Source: an uncultured Parvularculaceae bacterium (GTDB lineage Bacteria; Pseudomonadota; Alphaproteobacteria; Caulobacterales; Parvularculaceae). Taken from it: 7,073 nt of DNA. The translations under genes were made by a program, and so were the position numbers. Below, in pieces: positions 1 to 6,363 of the stretch; position 1 is the stretch's first letter; every line of letters starts with the position of its first letter. The stretch covers positions 1 through 7,073 of the forward strand of contig CAMYNO010000237.1 in NCBI GenBank assembly GCA_947259815.1, in the 5' to 3' direction. The notes beneath the pieces are model-generated. The model was not told where the DNA came from. It saw nothing but the letters and a program-made list of their open reading frames with translations, and made no database searches.

Positions 1-709
1 CTAACAGATATTGGATAAGGGCGTTTGCGTGCTCGCGACCGGTATTGCGTTGATGAAATTCAATCAGTAATTTTTCAACTCCATCTAGATTGCAACCATC
101 TAATATCTCGCATTCTGCACCCTCTACGTCCATAATGATTGCTGTAGGGTTGTGTCGGCTGATTGCGTCACTTATCCGAGTTGCGGGTACGTTCACCTGT
201 TCAGTGTGTCTATCAAGTGGTAATAAAGAGCTTGCCCAAAAATCTTTTGCAATATTGAATTTTACGGTTATTTCGTCGCTCGACATTGGAACTACGGCTG
301 CGTAATTGATCTCTATGCACGTTTTGTTGAGCGCGAAATTTTTCCTCATTTGTCCGATGAGCGCTTCGTTAGCCTCATAAACGAAGATTTGTGAGTCTGG
401 AACAGATTTGGCCGCGGTTAGTGCGACCAATCCGACGCCGCCGCCAATTTCAAGAACGCGGTCATGCGGCGACAATATCGCTCGCAAGACAGTGCTTTCA
501 CGCTTCTCATAGTCGCCGCGGAGTACCTGGCGGACCATCAATAGCGACCAATTTTCGTAGTCAACGTTAATCAGTATTTCGTTGATGTTAACAACTGCGG
601 GGCGCAAAATCCTGCGAAAGTTGAATAGAACCGCGCGGCGAATATTCTGGACAAGCTCGCTGTCGAAAATTCTTAATGACCGATTGCGCTGCGCATGGGA
701 AATGGTCAT
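1..709 (-). CDS. FkbM family SAM-dependent methyltransferase (partial, 3' end outside window)
   Basis: The minus strand is open from ATG at 709-707 to the window edge, giving 236 residues without a stop. An in-frame TGA at 724-722 makes this the first available ATG. The sequence shows a Rossmann SAM-binding motif, VLEIGGGVGLVAL, at about residues 85-97. YEAN follows at 111-114, in the motif II position, where the acidic residue binds the ribose of SAM. MDVEGAECEIL at 193-203 matches the DVEGAE signature of FkbM methyltransferases. That family O-methylates sugars and natural products, so glycan methylation is a reasonable inference given the nearby glycosyltransferases, but the substrate cannot be read. 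The family is usually 230-280 residues, so little is probably missing. No strong Shine-Dalgarno sequence precedes the start. G+C is about 42% in four hand-counted lines, well below its neighbours, which suggests acquisition by transfer. Confidence 0.85.
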   Translation of the reverse strand, partial: MTISHAQRNRSLRIFDSELVQNIRRAVLFNFRRILRPAVVNINEILINVDYENWSLLMVRQVLRGDYEKRESTVLRAILSPHDRVLEIGGGVGLVALTAAKSVPDSQIFVYEANEALIGQMRKNFALNKTCIEINYAAVVPMSSDEITVKFNIAKDFWASSLLPLDRHTEQVNVPATRISDAISRHNPTAIIMDVEGAECEILDGCNLDGVEKLLIEFHQRNTGREHANALIQYLL

Positions 710-800
710 GTAGGCGGTCCGTCAAGTTTTTGAGTCTGTGCTTTCCATAAGCGACGGCTTTGGTAAAAATTGCATGAATTTGCCGTATTGAAAGCGCGTT

Positions 801-819
801 GCGGATGGCGAAAATCCGC
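801..819. repeat. Short inverted repeat (hairpin) in divergent spacer
   Basis: GCGGAT at 801-806 and ATCCGC at 814-819 are perfect reverse complements around a seven-base loop. No T tract follows on either side, so it does not look like an intrinsic terminator. It could be an operator half-site pair or chance. Confidence 0.35.
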
Positions 820-880
820 AGGCGCGCCCCTCGGCGTTAACGGAGATTTTGCCTTATTAGCTATTGATATGGGCTGACAT

Positions 881-896
881 GCGCCGCGTCCGGCGC
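881..896 (+). repeat. GC hairpin just upstream of the GT2 start codon
   Basis: GCGCCG at 881-886 pairs perfectly with CGGCGC at 891-896 around a CGTC tetraloop. It ends 13 bases before the ATG at 910, where no Shine-Dalgarno sequence is evident. In the mRNA it would sit at the edge of the ribosome footprint and might modulate translation. That is inference: GCGCCG words are very common in this genome. Confidence 0.35.
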
Positions 897-909
897 GAAT
901 GGCGCTCTT

Positions 910-1965
910 ATGACCAAACTGATTGTACAGATCCCCTGTTTTAACGAAGCGCTAACCATTGCCGAGACCATTGGCGATATTCCGCGTGAGATTGCGGGTA
1001 TTGATCGTGTTGAAGTGCTGGTCATCGATGATGGGTCGACAGACGAAACGATAGCGGCCGCGCGCGCCGCCGGCGCCGACCACATTCTCTCCAATGGCGC
1101 AAACAAGGGGCTGGCCCAGACTTTCCAGCGCGGTCTGGAGGAAGCGCTACGGCTCGGCGCGGACATTATCGTCAATACCGATGGCGACAATCAATATTGC
1201 GGCGCCGATATCGCGCTTCTGGTTGCGCCGGTTGTCACAGGCGATGCGGATATCGCCGTCGGGGATCGACAGACCCAGACAATCGCGCATTTTTCGCCCT
1301 TGAAAAAATTCCTGCAAAAGCATGGCAGCCGGCTGGTCAGTCGCCTCGCCGATGTGGAGATTGCCGATGCGGTCAGCGGCTTTCGCGCCTTTTCGCGCGA
1401 GGCGGCTATGGGCGTGACCGTGCGGTCGACATTTTCCTATACGACAGAGACGCTGATTCAGGCCGGGCGCAAGGGCCTGACGATTGCGTCAGTCCCTATA
1501 CGAACGAATGGCGCGACGCGCCCGTCTCGCCTCTTTCGCTCGATCCCGCATTTTATCGTGCGCACCGGGCGCACGATGATGCGCGCCTATGCGATGTATC
1601 AGCCTTTGAAGATTTTCATGGCGACGGGCGGTGTGTTGATATTGTTCGGCGCAATTCCGATCGTGCGTTTTATCGCTTATTACCTGATGGGAGATGGCGA
1701 CGGGAAAATTCAATCGCTTCTCATTGGCGGCGTGCTGGTGCTGGCTGGCGTAATCTGTTCCATGTTCGCGCTGATTGCCGATTTGATTGCTTATAACCGT
1801 CAGTTGCTGGAGATCACGCTCGAAAAAGTTCGCCGTATAGAATATGGCGCAGGGGAGCGTAACAATACAGTGGCGCGAGGAGCCGCAGAAATGCAGGCGG
1901 CGCTTGAAAAAGAATTCTCCGGCGAGGCGATGGATCAGCGGCAGCGCGCCGGGCTTTCCCGGTAG
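910..1965 (+). CDS. GT2 family glycosyltransferase, polyprenyl-phosphate sugar synthase type (DPM1/GtrB-like)
   Basis: This 351-residue protein has an N-terminal GT-A domain. IPCFNEA at 8-14 is the first nucleotide-sugar strand, VIDDGSTDET lies at 38-47, and NTDGDNQY at 89-96 supplies the acidic DxD-like metal-binding centre. SGFRAFSR at 156-163 is the acceptor-side motif typical of dolichol/polyprenyl-phosphate mannose or glucose synthases. Two membrane helices follow, at about 234-260 and 268-294, then a charged cytoplasmic tail. Such enzymes move a sugar from a nucleotide donor to polyprenyl phosphate at the inner face of the cytoplasmic membrane. The two helices resemble GtrB-type bacterial members, but the sugar cannot be deduced. 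ATG 910 is the only credible start: an in-frame TGA lies at 865-867 and IPCFNE sits at the usual distance. The 3' end overlaps the convergent GT-C gene by 31 bases. Confidence 0.9.
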   Translation: MTKLIVQIPCFNEALTIAETIGDIPREIAGIDRVEVLVIDDGSTDETIAAARAAGADHILSNGANKGLAQTFQRGLEEALRLGADIIVNTDGDNQYCGADIALLVAPVVTGDADIAVGDRQTQTIAHFSPLKKFLQKHGSRLVSRLADVEIADAVSGFRAFSREAAMGVTVRSTFSYTTETLIQAGRKGLTIASVPIRTNGATRPSRLFRSIPHFIVRTGRTMMRAYAMYQPLKIFMATGGVLILFGAIPIVRFIAYYLMGDGDGKIQSLLIGGVLVLAGVICSMFALIADLIAYNRQLLEITLEKVRRIEYGAGERNNTVARGAAEMQAALEKEFSGEAMDQRQRAGLSR

Positions 1966-3899
1966 ACGTATAGCGCGAGCCCCGGCGCTGGCGCGTCTGT
2001 GGGCATCGGCATTTTTTCAAACAAGCCTTCGCCAATCGCGTGCGCCGCCGGCGCCGTGTGGGCGTATACGCATCGGTCGGCGTTTGCATAAGCGGTAATT
2101 GTTTTTTCTATTTCGCTTGTGTTGTTGTCCGTGACGCGGATGATGGCGGCGCCCTTTCGCGTCGCGCCGACAAGCAGTTCGTCAAACTGCGTAAAGATCA
2201 CGCTGTCGCTTTTCGTCATTTCCGTATAGGCGCGATCATAAGAGACATAGCGGGCGCGGTCGGCAAGATAGCCATTGACATCGAAAACCGAAATCATGGC
2301 CGCATTGGCGAACGCGACGCCGGCAAGGCCGATAATAATGGTCTTTATGCGCATCGTATTCGGACGAACCTCCGCGAATATGATGGCGCCGCCTAAGCTG
2401 GCGGCGAGGAGAAGTTGCGGGTAAAGCCGTAAAGGAACGGCGAAGGCGCCATAGAGCGGTGACAAGGCGTATGCGCCCATTGCGAGGGCAATACCCGCCG
2501 CCGTACTGCGCAGTATGAGGGTTTTGTATTGTGCGAACAGGGGTTTTAAAGGCGCAAGCCCCATGGCGGCGAGCATGGCGATGAACGGCGTCGCGGCCAG
2601 ATAATAGCGCATATTGTAACCCATTCCCCCATGCCAGCCGCGCATGGCGAAAAAGAGAATGAAGGGGGCCGCGAACGCCATGGCGAAGGCTGCCTGCGCG
2701 TTATTCCGCTTACGGAACAGGGTAATGGCGGGCGTAACTGAGAGAACGGCCCATGGCATGGATTGCAGGAGCGCTTTTTTAGGAATGCCCCAAAAGTCCC
2801 AGTACCCATAGGCGTCTTTTTCAAGACCGGGCCGCGCCGGGCCATTATAGGATTGAATGTCCACCAACATCAGCCACGCGCCCTTGTGCAGGTGCGGAAA
2901 CACCAGCCAGATCGCGCCCAGCGCGAGAAGCGCGGCGCCAATGCGCGCTGATACCGGCGTTTGACGCAGCGCCTTCAGCGCGCGGGTGGTTGGCCCGGCA
3001 GAAACGTCGATGAGGAAAGCGAACAGGGCGAGCGCCCCGGCGACGATGAGCGGCTTTGTATAATTGCCGATTGAAATGGCGCCCTTTTCCGCGCCATAGG
3101 TGAACGGATTAAAGACGCCGAATTTTATCTGATTGATCCATGCGACAAGCAGCAGGCCGGGGATCAGCCCTGCGCCGAGTGCGAGTGTGACGATCCGGTC
3201 CGACGGTATTGCAAACAGGCGCAGCCAGAAAAATGCGGCGGCGCCGGCAAGAATTATATCGATGCGTAAGCCGACGCCGAGGCTGAAGACCAGCCCGGCG
3301 CCAACGGCGTATGCCAGCGCTCGGGAGCCCATCTCGCTTCCCGCCCGCAATGTAAAAAATGCGCCGCCAAGGACAAAGGCGAGCGCGGTCATATGCGGCC
3401 AGATGGCGAACACATAGCCGCCGAAGATTGACGCGGCGCCGAGCATAAGGACCGCTGCATGAGCCGTCCACGGATCATCGGTGAGCGAGCGCGTAATTTT
3501 GAATGTCAGCCAGAGGGAGAACACTGCGCAGAGGGCGTTCAGCAATACCAGCCCGTGCAGGCCGAGCACGATGTAAAAAGGCGCGGCGATCACGCCGTAA
3601 AGCCCCGGATATTGCGGAATGGCGTGGTGGCCGATGATGTGAACGAGGTGGTCGGATTTCGCCATCAGCGGCGCGCCGTCCGGCAGGTTCTGCGGTGTTA
3701 CGTCGAATGCGCCGCGGGTGGCCATGGCGTGCGCCATGTCGATATAGATCGCTTCGTCGATGGAAAACGCTGCCGGTGGATAGAGCAGCGCCCCGATCAG
3801 CGCGAGTGATGCGCCGATTATGGCGAGCAGGCCCGCGCCCGGCGCTTTTATCGCGCCGAGGCGGCTTGTCGAAACATTGTTGGCTGTCATGTTCGCCAT
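1935..3899 (-). CDS. Polytopic GT-C-type glycosyltransferase (lipid-linked sugar donor, PMT/GT39-like), specificity unknown
   Basis: This 654-residue protein has many hydrophobic helices, the first at about 22-41. FSIDEAIYID at 45-54 follows it and carries the acidic DE pair on the first periplasmic loop, the catalytic-base position in GT-C enzymes that use polyprenyl-phosphate sugars. A long loop at about 345-380 contains NGPARPG and YWDFWG. GWHGGMGYNMRYY at 421-433 resembles the conserved GG-x-x-R-Y segment of GT39-related bacterial membrane transferases. The last 100 or so residues (about 545-654) are largely soluble. The expected job is to transfer a sugar from a lipid carrier to an envelope acceptor on the periplasmic side, and the convergent GT2 gene could make the donor. 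Two ATGs, at 3899 and 3890 (Met4), are possible. Neither has a clear Shine-Dalgarno sequence, so I keep the longer form. Family membership is secure as GT-C-like; acceptor and sugar are unknown. Confidence 0.82.
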   Translation of the reverse strand: MANMTANNVSTSRLGAIKAPGAGLLAIIGASLALIGALLYPPAAFSIDEAIYIDMAHAMATRGAFDVTPQNLPDGAPLMAKSDHLVHIIGHHAIPQYPGLYGVIAAPFYIVLGLHGLVLLNALCAVFSLWLTFKITRSLTDDPWTAHAAVLMLGAASIFGGYVFAIWPHMTALAFVLGGAFFTLRAGSEMGSRALAYAVGAGLVFSLGVGLRIDIILAGAAAFFWLRLFAIPSDRIVTLALGAGLIPGLLLVAWINQIKFGVFNPFTYGAEKGAISIGNYTKPLIVAGALALFAFLIDVSAGPTTRALKALRQTPVSARIGAALLALGAIWLVFPHLHKGAWLMLVDIQSYNGPARPGLEKDAYGYWDFWGIPKKALLQSMPWAVLSVTPAITLFRKRNNAQAAFAMAFAAPFILFFAMRGWHGGMGYNMRYYLAATPFIAMLAAMGLAPLKPLFAQYKTLILRSTAAGIALAMGAYALSPLYGAFAVPLRLYPQLLLAASLGGAIIFAEVRPNTMRIKTIIIGLAGVAFANAAMISVFDVNGYLADRARYVSYDRAYTEMTKSDSVIFTQFDELLVGATRKGAAIIRVTDNNTSEIEKTITAYANADRCVYAHTAPAAHAIGEGLFEKMPMPTDAPAPGLALYVYRESPARCR

Positions 3900-3905
3900 G
3901 GGCGG

Positions 3906-3976
3906 ACAATCGCGCCAGTGCGGTTAAGGTTTATTGAAGATTGACATGAACCGGGCGGCGCACCCGGCGCGATTGT
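3906..3976. repeat. 11-bp perfect inverted repeat flanking the divergent promoter region
   Basis: ACAATCGCGCC at 3906-3916 is the exact reverse complement of GGCGCGATTGT at 3966-3976, with 49 bases between. The arms lie close to the two divergent start codons: 3899 for the GT-C gene and 3991 for ogt. A second small hairpin, CCGGG 3951-3955 with CCCGG 3963-3967, lies inside. It could be a pair of operator sites for one regulator or a folded leader. No function can be assigned. Confidence 0.5.
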
Positions 3977-3990
3977 GGTAAGCTTTGACC

Positions 3991-4551
3991 ATGGACGAAG
4001 CTGGAGTGCATCTCTTCAATACTGCGTTCGGCGTTGCCGGCCTGGCCTGGCGCGGCGAGTTGATCGTCGCCGTCAGTTTCCCGGAAGGCGCAGAATCTGC
4101 GGCGGCCGCGCGCCTGAAAAAGCATGCGCCGGGCGCCGTGGAAAAAACGCCGCCGCCCGCGATCGGTAAAATCTGCGATGAGATCGCCGGTCTCTTTAAA
4201 GGCGCGCCGTCCGATTTTACCGGCGTTGGGCTCGACGAGGAAAGCTATCCGGCGTTCGACCGGGAAGTGTGGCGGCTGACCCGCGCCATTCCCGCCGGTA
4301 AGCTCAAAACCTATGGCGAACTCGCAAAGGCGCTGGGCGATGTCGCCTTTTCGCGCCGCGTCGGTCAGGCGCTGGGGCGCAATCCTTTTCCGCTGATTGT
4401 GCCTTGTCACCGCGTAGTCGGCGCCGGCGGCGCCATGACCGGCTTCTCTGCTGCTGGCGGTGTGGATGCGAAACGACGTTTGCTGAAGATCGAAGGCGCG
4501 CTGGCGCCGGATTTGTTCGACCTCGGCGCCAACGGGTCGCGCAACAGATAG
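3991..4551 (+). CDS. ogt: Methylated-DNA--[protein]-cysteine S-methyltransferase (Ogt-type)
   Basis: This 186-residue suicide repair enzyme takes the methyl or alkyl group from O6-alkylguanine, and less readily O4-alkylthymine, in DNA onto its own cysteine. The active-site motif PCHRV is at 138-142, with acceptor Cys139. The conserved block before it, RRVGQALGRNPFPLIV (122-137), includes the helix-turn-helix recognition region and the NPFPLIVPCHR turn. IPAGKLKTYGELA at 100-112 opens the catalytic C-terminal domain, and the GGAMTGFS loop (146-153) closes it. Residues 1-85 form the less conserved N-terminal domain. No Ada-type zinc domain is present, so it is a repair enzyme without the regulatory part. 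I chose ATG 3991. A TTG two codons upstream (3985) is possible, but GGTAAG at 3977-3982 is better placed for the ATG. It is divergent from the GT-C gene and appears monocistronic. Confidence 0.92.
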   Translation: MDEAGVHLFNTAFGVAGLAWRGELIVAVSFPEGAESAAAARLKKHAPGAVEKTPPPAIGKICDEIAGLFKGAPSDFTGVGLDEESYPAFDREVWRLTRAIPAGKLKTYGELAKALGDVAFSRRVGQALGRNPFPLIVPCHRVVGAGGAMTGFSAAGGVDAKRRLLKIEGALAPDLFDLGANGSRNR

Positions 4552-4700
4552 TGGAAAACTAATGATTCGCCGGGCGTTTATTTGTCACGAATCTGTCTAA
4601 ATTAACATGATCAGTAACCGAATATTCGGGTCAGATGCGCCGCCTCTCCATGCACCCCTGCTCCCAAGAGGCGGCGCATTCTTTTTCGCTGGAATACGCT
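4552..4700. other. Spacer between convergent ogt and MCFS membrane-protein genes
   Basis: The left half, up to about 4630, is AT-richer than its surroundings. It holds a promoter-like pair on the plus strand (TTGTCA 4582-4587, CATGAT 4606-4611, 18-base spacing) and a 12-base palindrome, CCGAATATTCGG, at 4618-4629. The right half holds the strong stem-loop described separately. No credible coding sequence lies here: the ATG at 4607 opens a frame whose product resembles nothing known and runs antisense into the next gene. Confidence 0.5.
4635..4686 (+). terminator. Strong stem-loop with T tract: intrinsic terminator, possibly ending a small RNA
   Basis: ATGCGCCGCCTC at 4635-4646 and GAGGCGGCGCAT at 4668-4679 form a perfect 12-bp stem. 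The 21-base loop is C-rich. TCTTTTT follows at 4680-4686, which fits Rho-independent termination on the plus strand. On the minus strand the stem is followed by CTGACCCG, so it should not terminate the convergent gene. It lies 83 bases after the ogt stop, rather far for a simple ogt terminator, and the loop is longer than usual. It may serve ogt or a short transcript starting near 4618. Confidence 0.65.
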
Positions 4701-5336
4701 CTAATTTTCCAGGCGTTTGCGCCGGCGAACATGCAGGAAAACAAACACGCTCGCGATCGCTGCGAAAAAGCACCAGACTGACGCCGAGGCGTAGTTGAAG
4801 ACGAGGGCGGAGATAAAAGAACCCGCCAGCACCGCCGCGCCAAGCGCCATGACATACCGATAGCGTGAGATGAAAAGCGGCGCCGCTATCGCGACCATAT
4901 ACAGACCGATCAACTGCGTTTCGAATTTGTGTTCCGTCGCATAGCTGAGGCTGTGCCCTACTATCCGTACTGAGTAATCGGACTTAATCAGGACCGCGCC
5001 GAGCACCGCCGAGACGGTAATGCCGACCGCAAGGAGGATAAACAGCGCCCAGCGCCTGCGCTGTTCTGTTTCCATCAGCAGGACGGAAAGCGGCGTATAA
5101 GTCGGCCAGAATATATGCGCGAAGAATAAATAGGCGACGACGAGAAATTGGGGCGGCGCCCCGCCTTCGCCGATCGACAGCCAGACAAATCCTTCAATCG
5201 CCTGCTGAGCGGCGAAGAAGAACGGCATTGCGGTAAAGGCGAGCCGGCACCGCGCCGGTTTTTGCGCGAGGCTCGCCGCGCCAATTCCTGCGAGGGCGGC
5301 GGCGAGGGTGAAGCTTGCTTCCGGTGAAAAGCACAT
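4701..5336 (-). CDS. Seven-helix membrane protein of unknown function, MCFS N-terminus (DUF6629-like)
   Basis: This 211-residue protein is almost entirely hydrophobic. Likely membrane helices lie at about 8-24, 33-54, 63-88, 96-117, 141-157, 162-181 and 187-204, with a basic tail RRRKR at 204-208. The first residues, MCFSPEASF, and a second-helix pattern QQAIEGFVW (44-52) recall uncharacterised membrane proteins that begin MCFS and carry a Q-x-x-E-x-x-VW segment (DUF6629 from memory, unverified). Other polar or aromatic residues in or near helices (FWP 76-78, H128, E135, H136) could form a binding pocket. ATG 5336 is preferred because MCFS is the family's characteristic beginning, although no Shine-Dalgarno sequence is visible. 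It lies 74 bases downstream of htpX on the same strand and may be cotranscribed. Function is not known. The pairing with a membrane protease hints at envelope physiology only. Confidence 0.78.
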   Translation of the reverse strand: MCFSPEASFTLAAALAGIGAASLAQKPARCRLAFTAMPFFFAAQQAIEGFVWLSIGEGGAPPQFLVVAYLFFAHIFWPTYTPLSVLLMETEQRRRWALFILLAVGITVSAVLGAVLIKSDYSVRIVGHSLSYATEHKFETQLIGLYMVAIAAPLFISRYRYVMALGAAVLAGSFISALVFNYASASVWCFFAAIASVFVFLHVRRRKRLEN

Positions 5337-5380
5337 CGCGGCACGATAGCGCGCCCGGCGGGAAAAGTGGAATCAGGTCT

Positions 5381-5400
5381 GTCGCCAGTGAAGCGGCGAC
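5381..5400 (-). repeat. Hairpin between htpX and the downstream membrane-protein gene
   Basis: GTCGCC at 5381-5386 pairs with GGCGAC at 5395-5400 around an eight-base loop, 11 bases beyond the htpX stop. On the minus strand no immediate T tract follows, so it is not a clear intrinsic terminator. It may slow decay of the htpX message or give partial attenuation before the next gene. Confidence 0.3.
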
Positions 5401-5410
5401 GTAAAGGCGC

Positions 5411-6301
5411 TTAGCCCCAGGGGCCGCGGCGTCGATTGTCCGTGTCCGGACCGGCGCCGCCGGATAGTTGCATCAGGCGATCAATCCGGTTCTGGGTCGC
5501 CGGGTGGGTGGAAAAGAGATTATCCGCGCCGCGTCCTGAAAGCGGGTTGATAATCATGAGCTGGCCGGTTTCCGGATGCCGCTCGGCTGTCTCGTTCGGG
5601 ATTTGCGCCGCGCCGTTGGAAATTTTTGCAAGCGCGGAGGCAAGCCATTCGGGACGGCCGCAAATCTCTGCACCCAGCTTGTCGGCTTCATATTCGCGTC
5701 CGCGGCTGATTGCCATCTGCACGAGCGCTGCGGCCATGGGCGCGAGAATCATAATCGCCAGTGCGCCGATGATGCCGCCGCCATTGCGGTTGCCGCCGAA
5801 AAACAAGGCGAAATTGGCCAGCATCGTAATCGCGCCGGCAATCGTCGCGGTAATCGTCATGGTCAGCGTGTCGCGATTTTTCACATGCGCCAGCTCATGG
5901 GCCATGACGCCCGCGACTTCCTGCTCGTTCAGCATGCGAAGCAACCCCGTCGTCGCCGCGACCGCCGCGTTTTCCGGATTGCGCCCGGTTGCAAAGGCGT
6001 TCGGCTGATCGTTTTCGATAATATAGACTTTCGGGACCGGCATATTCGCATTGTGGGCCAGCGACTGCACCATTTTCGCATAACGCCGGATAACGCCCGA
6101 TGCGTGGGTCTCGTCAACTTCCTGCGCGCGGTACATGCGCAGGACCATTTTGTCTGAATTCCAATAGGCAAAGAGGTTGGCGCCCGCAGCAAAGAGCAGG
6201 GCGATCACCATGCCGGCGCCGCCGCCAAGGAGATAGCCAACGCCCATGAACAGCGCCGTCAAGGCCGCCAGCAGCATGGATGTGCGAACGGTATTTAGCA
6301 T
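5411..6301 (-). CDS. htpX: Protease HtpX, membrane-bound M48 zinc metalloprotease
   Basis: The 296-residue protein is close to the 293 residues of E. coli HtpX. This enzyme degrades misfolded membrane proteins at the cytoplasmic face of the inner membrane, alongside FtsH. Two N-terminal helices lie at about 8-26 and 29-46. The catalytic motif HELAH at 135-139 gives zinc ligands His135 and His139 with general base Glu136. A second pair of hydrophobic segments spans about 148-170 and 177-197. EYEAD at 203-207 provides the third ligand, Glu203, in an ExxxD motif. [13 protein letters not shown] at 261-273 and the terminal GPWG are typical of the family. I start at ATG 6301 rather than the longer frame at 6349, because AAAAGGA precedes it by six bases and MLNTVRT fits the family. 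It is divergent from the DUF1674 gene. Confidence 0.95.
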   Translation of the reverse strand: MLNTVRTSMLLAALTALFMGVGYLLGGGAGMVIALLFAAGANLFAYWNSDKMVLRMYRAQEVDETHASGVIRRYAKMVQSLAHNANMPVPKVYIIENDQPNAFATGRNPENAAVAATTGLLRMLNEQEVAGVMAHELAHVKNRDTLTMTITATIAGAITMLANFALFFGGNRNGGGIIGALAIMILAPMAAALVQMAISRGREYEADKLGAEICGRPEWLASALAKISNGAAQIPNETAERHPETGQLMIINPLSGRGADNLFSTHPATQNRIDRLMQLSGGAGPDTDNRRRGPWG

Positions 6302-6307
6302 TTTCGG

Positions 6308-6314
6308 TCCTTTT
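6308..6314 (-). promoter_or_regulatory. Shine-Dalgarno sequence of htpX
   Basis: The minus strand reads AAAAGGA six bases before ATG 6301. It fixes the start of htpX at 6301 over the ATG 48 bases upstream at 6349, which would add 16 residues absent from the family. Confidence 0.75.
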
Positions 6315-6347
6315 GCCTTCGTCTCATGGCGCCTATATGAGATCGGC

Positions 6348-6353
6348 AAGGAG
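6348..6353 (+). promoter_or_regulatory. Shine-Dalgarno sequence of the DUF1674 gene
   Basis: A perfect AAGGAG lies 10 bases before ATG 6364. It selects this start over the in-frame ATG at 6337, which would place the site inside the coding sequence. Confidence 0.7.
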
Positions 6354-6363
6354 CGCCTTCAAT

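Larger units (their letters stand above)
710..909. promoter_or_regulatory. Divergent spacer between the FkbM gene and the GT2 gene
   Basis: Both flanking genes start outward from this 200-base spacer, so promoters for both should lie here. I see no convincing -35/-10 pair on either strand. TTGAAA at 788-793 has no good -10 at 16-18 bases, and the AT-rich stretch at 845-870 could hold a -10 for the rightward gene. Two perfect six-bp hairpins are present, at 801-819 and 881-896. Base composition changes across this spacer from AT-rich on the left to GC-rich on the right. Confidence 0.4.
6302..6363. promoter_or_regulatory. 62-base divergent spacer between htpX and the DUF1674 gene
   Basis: Both genes start outward from here, so their promoters must overlap or extend into the coding regions. 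TATATG at 6334-6339 is -10-like for the rightward gene but has no good -35 at proper spacing. Both ribosome binding sites lie inside the spacer. Confidence 0.4.

Noticed and set aside
90..305. 71-residue plus-strand open frame
   Set aside because: It lies antisense within the FkbM gene, whose minus-strand product carries clear SAM-binding and DVEGAE motifs. The plus product resembles nothing.
3475..3909. 144-residue minus-strand frame inside the GT-C gene
   Set aside because: Arg-, His- and Pro-rich product typical of an out-of-frame shadow in GC-rich DNA. The overlapping frame encodes a convincing membrane protein.
3941..3946. Perfect TTGACA as a -35 box for ogt
   Set aside because: No -10-like hexamer lies 16-19 bases downstream, where the sequence is CCGGCGCG. 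A lone -35 match is not enough to call a promoter.
3931..4410. 159-residue minus-strand frame opposite ogt
   Set aside because: It is antisense to a gene with the PCHRV active site. No family motif is seen in the antisense product.
4607..4798. 63-residue plus-strand frame starting at ATG 4607
   Set aside because: It runs through the perfect stem-loop and into the antisense of the MCFS gene. It has no ribosome binding site and no recognisable product.
5536..6157. Long plus-strand frames opposite htpX
   Set aside because: They are antisense shadows of a gene with all M48 motifs intact. The products are Arg/His-rich with no domain signal.
6302..6349. HtpX starting at 6349 with 16 extra residues
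   Set aside because: The extra residues are polar and unlike the family N-terminus. ATG 6301 has a well-spaced AAAAGGA.
6280..6363. N-terminal extension of the DUF1674 protein from 6280 or 6337
   Set aside because: AAGGAG at 6348-6353 would then be inside the coding sequence. The 6364 start gives the usual short DUF1674 length and avoids overlap with the htpX start.
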